From Gracilariopsis chorda (taxonomy: Eukaryota; Rhodophyta; Florideophyceae; Gracilariales; Gracilariaceae), in contig NBIV01000215.1 in the NCBI GenBank assembly GCA_003194525.1, positions 62,001 through 126,000 of the forward strand: 64,000 bases of DNA, written 5' to 3'. A program made the translations under genes and the position numbers. Under the pieces are notes generated by a model, which was not told the DNA's origin, did no database searches, and was given only the letters and a program-made list of their open reading frames with translations. The stretch's first letter is position 1, and every line of letters starts with the position of its first letter. Positions 53,740 to 62,526 of the stretch are shown here, one piece after another.

Positions 53740-54570
53740 TCCGTCGTAGTACACGGTGTTCGGGTTTAAAACCGAGGTGGCTTCCGGCTATACCAAAGGA
53801 GTTGATACCGATAATTGGGTGACCAGCTGGTCAACGTGGTACACAGGTCCATGTGAGTGGTGTTCCAGTCCACGTAGAATCCAGAAAGGGAAAGGTAAAA
53901 AGGTAAGAAACGAAAGGGGAAGGTACAACCCGGTGGGTCATGCGGAAAGCTGAAAGAAACCCGGCAGTGGAGGGTGTTGCTCGTTCAGCCAGCATGGCAA
54001 AACTCAGTACTGAGTCGAACGGCTATCTGTTCCCACAATAGAAAGTTACCAAAACAGTTAAAACAGTAAAAAATGAGCAAACACACGGGCTAAGACAGAT
54101 CAGCAGTCCTTGGTAATACTGTGGGGACGAGTATAACGAGACCAAGCGCGGTGAAAATCCCGGAGGGGTTAGTCACTTCACGCAGGCGATCAACGCACAG
54201 CCGACTCACAGCTTGTCATTACTTCAGAATGAAATGGCAAAGCCGTCCTCCATTAAGTACTATTGGGTCACAATAAAATAAGAATACCACTACTGTAGCG
54301 TACTAAACTTGTGGTCCACACACTTGTGTCACTTGGCGGCACTGCCGGCCACCGTACGAAACGACACGTGTGAATCATGCCTACCATGAATAATATTTGG
54401 ACGCTTGCCACGCGTCCATCTACTCCAGATACCACAGAAATCACCCACAAAGGTTCAAAAAATACCAATTAAAATTCATATCGATTTTCACCCAATATTT
54501 CCGAGGGTCTACTCATACCTGAGCTGAACTGATGCCACGTCCGTATTGAATCAATCATGATCCACTATGC
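53740..54570. repeat. LTR-like insertion inside the Helitron helicase
   Basis: This non-coding segment shares a ~50-bp block (53925-53975) and weaker downstream similarity with 47560-48060, the LTR-like DNA of gypsy element 2. It separates helicase motif I remains from motifs V-VI. A solo LTR is the simplest reading. No target duplication was identified. Confidence 0.4.
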
Positions 54571-54629
54571 CTAAAGAATATGTTCGCACGCATTTCTCTA
54601 CACAAAATGCTTACCAATTCCTGTGAAAC

Positions 54630-55026
54630 TTGCTCACAACACGACAAAAGCAAGATTTGGATCTCAGCAAAGTGCTCATGGTGTCCAGAAACCAGTTGGT
54701 CCATGAACATAATGCGGCAGCGCTGGATCTGTTTTCTGATGAGTGCTACACTCTTTCTTCAGCAACGACTGTAAAACCTCATCTTGGGCAGAACCCAGCA
54801 TGGAAAGACCTTAGACTGCTTTGTTGTGGATGTGCAATTCAACTTCTTCTCCGCCGGTCAGTTGTATGTCGCATTCTCTCGCATTCGAAGAAATGATCAT
54901 GTACTGCCTCTGCATGACCCACACCTTACACCCAGAAATGAAAAAACTATCCATCTCATGCTTCTGGCCATCGCAAACCCAGTGCTGTCTGAAGCCATTT
55001 ATTTGTACATCCCCTCAAAAACTTAA
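54630..55026 (+). pseudogene. Helitron helicase C-terminal part (Pif1-type motifs)
   Basis: LDLSKVLMVSRNQLVHEHNA, then ALDLFSDECYTLSSATTVK (frame of 54630-54896), is followed after a one-base shift by HGKTLDCFVVDVQFNFFSAG and QLYVAFSRIRRNDHVLPL (54784-55026). This is the Helitron/Pif1 ending, with GKTLD and the QLYVA(L/F)SR arginine-finger motif intact. Confidence 0.85.
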
Positions 55027-55217
55027 TCACATTTCATGCCATTTTCTTTGCTTGAATTAAACTACTGGTTTTTGTGCTTTTGCTTTCTCCAACCTTTTTT
55101 TTTCCCGCCGCTTTTTGTCACTCGTTTACTGCTGTGCGTAACACTACTCGTGGCCCAACGCTGCTTTCTCTTGTCTCCCTCTTCTTAAGGATTTCTTCAT
55201 GCACGAGTAGTACATGT

Positions 55218-56651
55218 TAATTGAAAGGACGCGCTTCGCCAAAACACAGGCTCGTAAGTCCCCTTCAGTGCATGTAAAAACCCCTCTTGGCACAACGCCT
55301 CCCATTTATTCAAAATTCTTAGCCGCAGCAGCAACAACACAGCTCAAATACTAATCGCTTCGTAGCTGCTGCTGCATGTTATGTGTGCATGCTGCTGAGT
55401 ATCTGGCCATAAAGTGAACGATTGCAGTGCCAGCCAATTGCTATCAAGTACAATTCGATGGCCATGTGCCATTCAAAGAGATATCGAATTTACTGTATCA
55501 CCTTTAGTACTTGTTTGCATCCATCAAAAAAACTTGTCTCTGGCGCAGAATGCAGAACCCTCTCTCATGCATGAAGCCAAAGATGGATCCGAAAGCATAT
55601 GTTTGTAACGTACTTAAGAATCTTCATAGTTTCCAAACTATAATTACTTGCTGATGGACGAAGCGGTTTTTGATGATTAGTGAGAGGCGTTTGCTCCAGG
55701 AACTTTCTTTGCCCTTCCCCGTACGTGCATGCAGTTTCTACTTTGGCGAAAGGTTTCCCTGCCAAATCAAAACTGCAGCAGCTGCAGAGCGCAACGCCTG
55801 TTGGTTGCTGCTGCATGTTGACTGTACCAGCTGCTGAAACGCTGGTACTACATCTAATGAGTGCAGTAGCAGTCAATTGCAATCAAGTGCACTTAGATTA
55901 CCATGTGCTAGCGAAAAACAAATCAAAGTTAAAAGTACGTTTTTACTACCTGTATAGGTCCATCAAGCAAAGTTTGGCTCTTTCGCAACATGAAGAACCC
56001 TGTTTGCTGCGCTAGACGAAATATAGATACGATGTAATATTCTATTCTTCAGGATAACCACTTGCTCCCCTTTATAGGTTAGTAATGGCATGAGAGGGTA
56101 TTTGTTTGATGTAGTGGAGGCGTTGCGCCAATACAAACGCATGCACGTCCCCTTTAGCATGTGAAAAAAGCTCTCTTGGCGCAATTCCTCCCTTCCATTC
56201 ACAACATTCACCAGAAGCAGCAGCCATAAAGCTACAAGTTCATTAGCTGCTGCTATATGTTGACTTCCGCTGCTGCTGAGTGAATGGCATTACAGGGCGG
56301 CAAGCTACTCAGTACCAGAGTGGCTTCCACGGCAGTCATTTATGAAGTGCAAGCGAACTGCAATCGCGTGCACTTCGATCGCTACAAGTCAGTCTAAAGC
56401 AACTCAAGTTCAGAGTTGTACCTTTATTACATTTTCGGATCCACCCACACAAATTTGGCACCGGCGTAGTATACAGAAACCTTTTTTGCTGCGCCAAGCT
56501 AAAAATGGATCTGAAGCTATATTTCTGTCTTTACCATATATAGGTTTGGAAAGAATTGAAGAGATAGTTTTTTATTGAAGGCTGAAGCTGTGCCAATAGA
56601 CTAGAGCGCATGCTCTCCGCAGCATGAGCAAAAACCTCTCTTGTCGCATCG
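55218..56651 (+). repeat. ~450-bp tandem repeat array, three units and a truncated fourth
   Basis: Units start near 55226, 55680, 56122 and 56580 (spacing about 455, 442 and 458). Each has a GGCGTTGCGCCAATA-like start, a gcatg...aaaa(a)ctctcttggcgcaa segment, a cagcagc tract, a gctgctgctatatgttgac block, a caatcaagtgcactt block and a tttggcgcagaa...gaaccc end. The units are diverged (ancient). The fourth is cut at 56651 by the chromovirus LTR. Confidence 0.8.
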
Positions 56652-57163
56652 TGATGGTATGTCGTGCCGGCGTCAATCGTTGAACGTCTGGACGCAATAT
56701 CAAAGGTAGCATAGAACGTAAGTCAAACCCGATACCTCGAAACGAAAAAAACACTCGAGCGTACTGCGTCCGGGCACAAGTCGAGGGACCAGAATAAAAT
56801 CCTGGACGCGGTTACCTGTCCAGACAAAAAGTCTGTACACTCTTTTTCGGGGAACGGAAAACGTCCGGGAGGAAATGCTTTCACAGTCCAGTTCTCCGGG
56901 TGGTCGCGCAACCGGCAAGGTATTGGGCACACCGCTCTGGGTCCCCTCTGCCTTCTCGCACTCGCGCTCAAAGTTGGCAGAGTATTTATTAGCTGTGTTA
57001 GCAGCTGCAACCCGATTTTCTACACAGGTAAATCAAATCAGAACTGTGTTCTGTGAATTATAGGCACAACGTGGCCTCATAATTCAAGGTCCCACCTATC
57101 AAAGATAGATATAGATTAGTCTCAGCGAAGTGTCCGCGGGACCTGCTAAACCAAGTCCGCACA
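56652..57163 (-). repeat. 3' LTR of chromovirus copy A
   Basis: The lower edge is fixed where similarity to the right LTR begins (TGATGGTATGTCG on plus). The upper edge is inferred from a CA end followed on the minus strand by a purine-rich GGTGGCGGA. An alternative upper edge is 57101 (TGATAGG). The length is about 450-512 bp. Confidence 0.75.
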
Positions 57164-57192
57164 TCCGCCACCAGACTAATCTCCTGATCTCA

Positions 57193-60100
57193 TCAACTGG
57201 ATTGAACGCCAGCGGGCCTTCTCCGGTACATACGTAGCGTCCCTCTACGCAGAGATCGGTGGAGCCTTACATCATTGCTCCAAGAACTTATCTGCGAAAG
57301 CAGGATTTGGTTCTGTTTGGAAGAGGTTACACCGACGCTGCAACGCGCTGTTGGCGACGGGTTCCAGCCTTCCGTATCTCTTCGAGGAACTCTTTCACGA
57401 GAGTAGGAACGTCTTCCTGCATCAGCTCGAGAGATACCCAATCGTTTTCGGTTTCGTCGAAACCTTTCCAGCTTGTCAAAAAGCTGCACAGTTCCGTCGC
57501 GGACCTTTATGTCCTGGAACTCTTTGACCACCAGGAGCTCATTCTCCTGGTACGCCAGTTGGTTGCGGACCTCTTCCGTTATCTCGAAGTCCTTGTTTCT
57601 GAAAAACTTGAGGCGGCGTCCATGGACCTCACTGCGCGCTCCCGTCAGTAGGTCCTCGACCTCGAAGATGTATTCCGTCAGACACGCAGTTACGCGGTAC
57701 GGTCCTCTCCAGCGGACCGACGGCTTGCGTCCACGATCCTTGCGGTAGACTCCACGAAGTACGTAGTCTCCTTCTGTGAAGTTGATGGGGCGAACGTTAG
57801 TGCGGTTGTTGTGTCTGCGAACTTCGTCCTCGCGTTTCTTTGATGTTGTCCGAACCACATCACGGTGCATGTCGTCCAATGCGCTGTGCAAATCCTCAAT
57901 AGTCATCAACTGCTTGGCCCTAATCTCTTCTATGGTCTTGATCAGAATTTTGTTCTGGACACTGGATTTGACGGATAAAAGGGGATTGTTCTGAGGTAGA
58001 CCCGTGAACACATTTAACGGACAGCGATTACCGAGCCGAGTTAAAGGAGAATTGTTGAGCACAGATTGTACCAGCGGTACGACCGACGGCCATGAACGTT
58101 GTGGGAGTTGGAACTCGGACAGTAGTGCCCGCATCGCTCGAAGTAGCTCGCGGCAAACGACCTCTACTGTTCCGTTGCTCCATGGGCAATAGGCCAGCGT
58201 GAAATGGTGCGAACCGTTGGTTTGTTCACGGAGAGCGCGGACGACTTCATTCTTGAAATGCGTGCCCCTGTCAGAGACCCACTGTACCACGGTGCCAAAT
58301 GACGCAAACCATGACAATAGCGCATTTGCTGTGGATACAGCATCGGCTTCGGTGGTTGGCACGAGCCAAACGTACCCGCTGAAGTCGTCCTTGATGAAGA
58401 GCACGTAACAGAATTCATCTTCGCCTTTTGAAATGTAGCAGTAGTCGAAGTGAATCATCTCATTGGGTTTCCCGGCGTGGAGAGCGTGGCCGAGCGGTCT
58501 CGGGACGGTTTCTCCAGTTTCGGTTGCGAGACAATGTAGGCAAGAGCGAACAAAGGTTTCCACATCCTTCGTAATGGAGGTCCACCAGAAGTGAGCTTTC
58601 ACGGTAGTCAGTGTCGTACGCCAACCTCTGTGTCCTCCTAATCCAGTGTGAGCCGCGATCAATATACGTAGCTGCAGCAACTGATCTTCTTCCGGAATCC
58701 AAACAACACCGTTCTCGTTGACCAGAATTTCGTTCTGTTCAGAAAAAGATTTGCGTGCACTTTCCTTGTGCTTGCGTTGAGATTTCTTGATATCTTCAGG
58801 CCTTGGCCAATCGAGTTTCGGATCCAAATGCGGCGAAACTGGCGCCAGCATGAGTGACTTCAACCTGCGAAACCTGGCAACGCGGACGGTCGACTTTCCT
58901 TGCACTGCCCATCGAGTTAACATATCAGCCCACACATTCCGTTCACCAGCTAGATGCTCAATGACGTACCTGAACGCGCTGAGCTTTACCGCCCATCTCA
59001 TCAGTTTGCAAGCGGTATGTCTGGCCATACCCGGATTCTGACCGTACGGGTCGAAAAGGTAGACCAGGTTGGCGTGGTCGGTAAAGATGGCTACTGTTCT
59101 GCCCATGATGATGTAGTCTAGCCGACACATGGCTTCGACAACAGGGAACGCTTCTTTTTCCGGCACACTCCAGCTGCGTGCAGGACCAGTGAAGGCGCCT
59201 GAGAGGAATGAGAGAGGCTCGTGGTCCTGCTTCTCTACTTCCTTCTTGATATCTTCCCGAGATACCTGAGTAAGAATGGCTGACCAATGTGTCTCCGAGG
59301 CATCTGTGAATAAGCACAGACAACTATTCTGCTTCGGGTGGGCAAGTTCCGTGGAGCGAGCTAATCTTTGCTTGATGATAGCGAAAGCAGAATCATGTTC
59401 TGCACCCCATAGGCTTGCGAGAGGGATCTTGGACACCTTGCGTTTCGTTCGTTCTCCTGCCTGCTGGTATACGGATTCCATCAGTTCATGTAGCGGTGCT
59501 ACAATATTGGCATAGGAAGGGATAGATGTGCGCATCCAGTTTGTAGCGCAAAGAAACTGTTGGAGATCACCTCCCGATGTTGGCGTGCGCATCTGGATAA
59601 GAGCATCCAGTTGGCGCGGATCAAAACGTACACCAGAGGCAGAGATGGTGCGTCCGCAGAACTTCGCCTCCTTCAGGAAGAGTTGAGATTTCTCGGCATG
59701 AATCTTGAATCCGTACTTTTCACAGACGGCGAAGAAAGCTTCCAAAACATCAAGGAGCTCTTCTTCGGAAATAGCATGAAGGAGAAAATCATCAAGCCAT
59801 TGGAGGAAACGCTTGACCTTTTCTTGAAAAACAGAATGAGTGACTGCTTGATAGTGGTTTCCTGCATCCGTGCTGCCCTGCAACAGACGCGTTGAAGAGT
59901 AGACACCCAGCGGGGTCTGTATTGACATCATCTCTTGGGATTCGGTGGCAATCGGGATCTGCCAGTAGGCATGTGCCATGTCAACTTTAGCGAAGCATGT
60001 GCTACCCTGTACGGTTTGGAGCTGTGACTCCAGATGAGGCATAGCCGAAACTATTGGCTCCGTTTGAGAATTCGGTCCTCTCAAGTCCACAGTGAATCGA

Positions 60101-61938
60101 AACCCTTCGCTGCCCGGCTTAGGCACAGCTAAGGCAGGGCTCGCCCAACGGGCTGTCGGATTCTTGAAAACAGCGCCAACCTTCTCGAGTTTACGAATGG
60201 TGCTTGCGATGAAAGCTGTCTGCGGCGGAGCGTATCTTCGCTGAGGTGAGCGGAAAGGAGCGGCGTTTGCCTTGGGTAAGATGGTGAGAGGTGTCACCTT
60301 GGCTGGAGGATCAGGACCAAGTTGGATACGGAAAACTTTCCTGTACCGATTCAAAGATGTCGAAAGCATGGCACAGCCTTTCTCGGACATCCCATTCTCT
60401 TTCGCTTCCTTTAGCATTCTATTGAAAGCTTTGTCGATGTCTTCCTTCTTGTCGACACCGATGTTTGCACCTGCAGCCTCTGGCAAATCAATGGGATCAT
60501 CATCGACTGAATTGTATCGCATTCCGTTGTATGCAGCTCGCGCTATCTTCACCTCCGATCCATCGAGTTCGTCGAAACTTTTTCCGTGCAGCGTCTGTCC
60601 GACGTTCTCAAGGTGGGACTTCAGGTTAAAACCCATCTTCTTCAGCAACGGGCGTCCCAGCAGGACCTCGTCCATGGCTTGGTCGACAACCAGGAAAGGA
60701 ATATGGTGAATTCGAATCGGCAAATTTGTATTTGGAAGCATTATGGTCACAGATAGCTTCACTCTGCGTGAGGCCGTGAACGTGATCGGGTTTTCGTGGG
60801 ACCCACGGATTGCGGGGCAAAGTGATACCTTCTCAGGAAGTGCTTCGTACTGTAGATCCGGGACGGCAGCAATCAACTTCTCGAACTGGACGAGAGACAG
60901 TGCACTTTCGTCAGAGCCGTAGTCGCCTAAGGCCACAAATGGTACTGAGTCCTCAATCATTACCTTGTAACGGCCCTCTTCTTCATCGGTATGATCTTCA
61001 CCTTGTGCACGGACGCTTTTGAAACGGGCAGGACTCGGCTTCCTCTTTCCAGCGCGGTACTCGTCGAGCAACTCCTTCTTCCGTTCCTCACTCGAGTTTG
61101 GACACTCCATGACCCGGTGAATACCGTCACAGTCCGGGTTGAGACAAGGCTTGTCCCAGGTGGAGCGAGACTTGTCGCTAGCCCTGGCCTTCGGATAGTT
61201 TTGGCGTGGATTGGGAGTCGTTTTCTGCTTCCTTCTGGGACCAGAATATTTTTCTGTTCCCTCAGCATCGAAAACACGCTTGCCTTTGCGTGGTGTACGC
61301 TTGTTCAACCTGCCGCGGGCAATTTCACCCTGAGCTACCTCAACCGCTATGGCACTGACACGAGTCTGGAAGAAGGACAAGCTAGACTTCTGTTCACCAG
61401 TCCAACAGTCCCTAGCGGAGCGGATGCGTTCGCGAAGCTCTGGCGGTTCGAGCTTCTGCACGAGTTTCCAAATGAGGGACTTGCAAGTCTCCTTGTCATC
61501 GATTACTTCAGAAGCGTTGTTTTTGTCGAGGGCGCTCACGATTTTGACGATGAAACTTAGCGCGGCTCCACTGGGGTCTTGCTTGTTCACCTCATACTTG
61601 ACGGTCTCTAGGGCAGAGCGCACGCGTTCAGTCAAATCCTCCGGAGCGGTTTCTAGTCTGGTATCAAACCAGGCCTTCACACTTGTGTCAGTAGACTGGC
61701 CGGCGTTAGATGCGCCCTCGATTTGCCGAAGTAGACACAGGCTCTGCAGTAGCACAGGGTCGAGGCACTGTCGAATGGTTGCAGGAACAATCTGGCGAGA
61801 GGCATCGCGTGTGCGATTAAGATCGTTGACTTTTTCCTTGTACGCAGTGTACTCAATGTCAAATTTGATAAGGTCGGGATGTGTGACATCCTTCAGAACA
61901 GGAGCATTCAGTGTTGATACAACTCCGAACGAAGACAT
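57193..61938 (-). CDS. gag-pol: Gag-Pol polyprotein of chromovirus copy A
   Basis: This is a single open frame of 1581 residues. Gag (1-300) ends in a knuckle CLNPDCDGIHRVMEC (265-279, C-x4-C-x3-H-x4-C). A protease-like region at 330-445 has ALGDYGSDES (D339), not DTG/DSG, and VDQAMDEVLLGRPLLKKMG. RT spans about 555-765 with FAKVDMAHAYWQ (D653) and QWLDDFLL (714-717). RNase H follows with FTDASE (D879), FTDHANL (D954) and WADML (D1005). Integrase has GGHRGWRTT...CLHC, MIHFDYCYI, VSDRGTHF and CPWSNGTVEVV. A +1 A in a run of five A (57479-57483; four in copy B) shifts the frame at VQLL, so the last ~100 residues are out of frame and the chromodomain is lost in this copy. Confidence 0.93.
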   Translation of the reverse strand: MSSFGVVSTLNAPVLKDVTHPDLIKFDIEYTAYKEKVNDLNRTRDASRQIVPATIRQCLDPVLLQSLCLLRQIEGASNAGQSTDTSVKAWFDTRLETAPEDLTERVRSALETVKYEVNKQDPSGAALSFIVKIVSALDKNNASEVIDDKETCKSLIWKLVQKLEPPELRERIRSARDCWTGEQKSSLSFFQTRVSAIAVEVAQGEIARGRLNKRTPRKGKRVFDAEGTEKYSGPRRKQKTTPNPRQNYPKARASDKSRSTWDKPCLNPDCDGIHRVMECPNSSEERKKELLDEYRAGKRKPSPARFKSVRAQGEDHTDEEEGRYKVMIEDSVPFVALGDYGSDESALSLVQFEKLIAAVPDLQYEALPEKVSLCPAIRGSHENPITFTASRRVKLSVTIMLPNTNLPIRIHHIPFLVVDQAMDEVLLGRPLLKKMGFNLKSHLENVGQTLHGKSFDELDGSEVKIARAAYNGMRYNSVDDDPIDLPEAAGANIGVDKKEDIDKAFNRMLKEAKENGMSEKGCAMLSTSLNRYRKVFRIQLGPDPPAKVTPLTILPKANAAPFRSPQRRYAPPQTAFIASTIRKLEKVGAVFKNPTARWASPALAVPKPGSEGFRFTVDLRGPNSQTEPIVSAMPHLESQLQTVQGSTCFAKVDMAHAYWQIPIATESQEMMSIQTPLGVYSSTRLLQGSTDAGNHYQAVTHSVFQEKVKRFLQWLDDFLLHAISEEELLDVLEAFFAVCEKYGFKIHAEKSQLFLKEAKFCGRTISASGVRFDPRQLDALIQMRTPTSGGDLQQFLCATNWMRTSIPSYANIVAPLHELMESVYQQAGERTKRKVSKIPLASLWGAEHDSAFAIIKQRLARSTELAHPKQNSCLCLFTDASETHWSAILTQVSREDIKKEVEKQDHEPLSFLSGAFTGPARSWSVPEKEAFPVVEAMCRLDYIIMGRTVAIFTDHANLVYLFDPYGQNPGMARHTACKLMRWAVKLSAFRYVIEHLAGERNVWADMLTRWAVQGKSTVRVARFRRLKSLMLAPVSPHLDPKLDWPRPEDIKKSQRKHKESARKSFSEQNEILVNENGVVWIPEEDQLLQLRILIAAHTGLGGHRGWRTTLTTVKAHFWWTSITKDVETFVRSCLHCLATETGETVPRPLGHALHAGKPNEMIHFDYCYISKGEDEFCYVLFIKDDFSGYVWLVPTTEADAVSTANALLSWFASFGTVVQWVSDRGTHFKNEVVRALREQTNGSHHFTLAYCPWSNGTVEVVCRELLRAMRALLSEFQLPQRSWPSVVPLVQSVLNNSPLTRLGNRCPLNVFTGLPQNNPLLSVKSSVQNKILIKTIEEIRAKQLMTIEDLHSALDDMHRDVVRTTSKKREDEVRRHNNRTNVRPINFTEGDYVLRGVYRKDRGRKPSVRWRGPYRVTACLTEYIFEVEDLLTGARSEVHGRRLKFFRNKDFEITEEVRNQLAYQENELLVVKEFQDIKVRDGTVQLFDKLERFRRNRKRLGISRADAGRRSYSRERVPRRDTEGWNPSPTARCSVGVTSSKQNQILLSQISSWSNDVRLHRSLRRGTLRMYRRRPAGVQSS
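57310..57490 (-). pseudogene. Chromodomain of copy A, out of frame
   Basis: The alternative frame encodes SWKGFDETENDWVSLELM and EDVPTLVKEFLEEI, a chromodomain core that is in frame in copy B. It would target integration to modified chromatin. It is disconnected here by one extra A. Confidence 0.75.
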
Positions 61939-62015
61939 TGCACCTGTGGTTGGTCACTCACGCTCTTAGATATCAGCACGGCACCGACAAAATACTCTTT
62001 AGAGACAAAGCGCTT

Positions 62016-62526
62016 TGATGGTATGTCGTGCCGGCGTCAATCGTTGAACGTCTGGACGCAATATCAAAGGTAGCATAGAACGTAAGTCAAACCCGATACC
62101 TCGAAACGAAAAAACACTCGAGCGTACTGCGTCCGGGCACAAGTCGAGGGACCAGAATAAAATCCTGGACGCGGTTACCTGTCCAGACAAAAAGTCTGTA
62201 CACTCTTTTTCGGGGAACGGAAAACGTCCGGGAGGAAATGCTTTCACAGTCCAGTTCTCCGGGTGGTCGCGCAACCGGCAAGGTATTGGGCACACCGCTC
62301 TGGGTCCCCTCTGCCTTCTCGCACTCGCGCTCAAAGTTGGCAGAGTATTTATTAGCTGTGTTAGCAGCTGCAACCCGATTTTCTACACAGGTAAATCAAA
62401 TCAGAACTGTGTTCTGTGAATTATAGGCACAACGTGGCCTCATAATTCAAGGTCCCACCTATCAAAGATAGATATAGATTAGTCTCAGCGAAGTGTCCGC
62501 GGGACCTGCTAAACCAAGTCCGCACA
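62016..62526 (-). repeat. 5' LTR of copy A, also 3' LTR of copy B
   Basis: It is nearly identical to 56652-57163. On its low side it is followed by the copy A leader and gag; on its high side it is preceded by the pol 3' end of copy B. A single LTR therefore serves two adjacent elements. Confidence 0.85.

Larger units (their letters stand above)
50936..55026 (+). mobile_element. Broken Helitron (Rep-helicase)
   Basis: Colinear fragments on the plus strand match the Helitron order: N-terminal domain, HUH Rep region, then a Pif1-type helicase whose first and last motifs are visible. The middle of the helicase is replaced by unrelated LTR-like DNA at about 53740-54570. Stops and frameshifts are frequent. 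The 5' TC and 3' CTRR ends with hairpin were not located. Confidence 0.82.
56652..62526 (-). mobile_element. Chromovirus-type Ty3/gypsy element A, complete
   Basis: It is an about 5.9 kb element with near-identical LTRs at 56652-57163 and 62016-62526 and one gag-pol frame between them. The right LTR is followed by the 3' part of a second copy instead of flanking DNA. By eye the LTRs differ only in a homopolymer (seven against six A near 56745 and 62109), so the insertion is very recent. No TGG-type primer-binding site follows the 5' LTR in 62015-61939. Confidence 0.92.

Noticed and set aside
57259-61969. Numerous plus-strand frames of 60-206 codons opposite the chromovirus gag-pol
   Set aside because: They are antisense shadows of the long coding frame, explained by its codon composition; the same frames recur opposite copy B.
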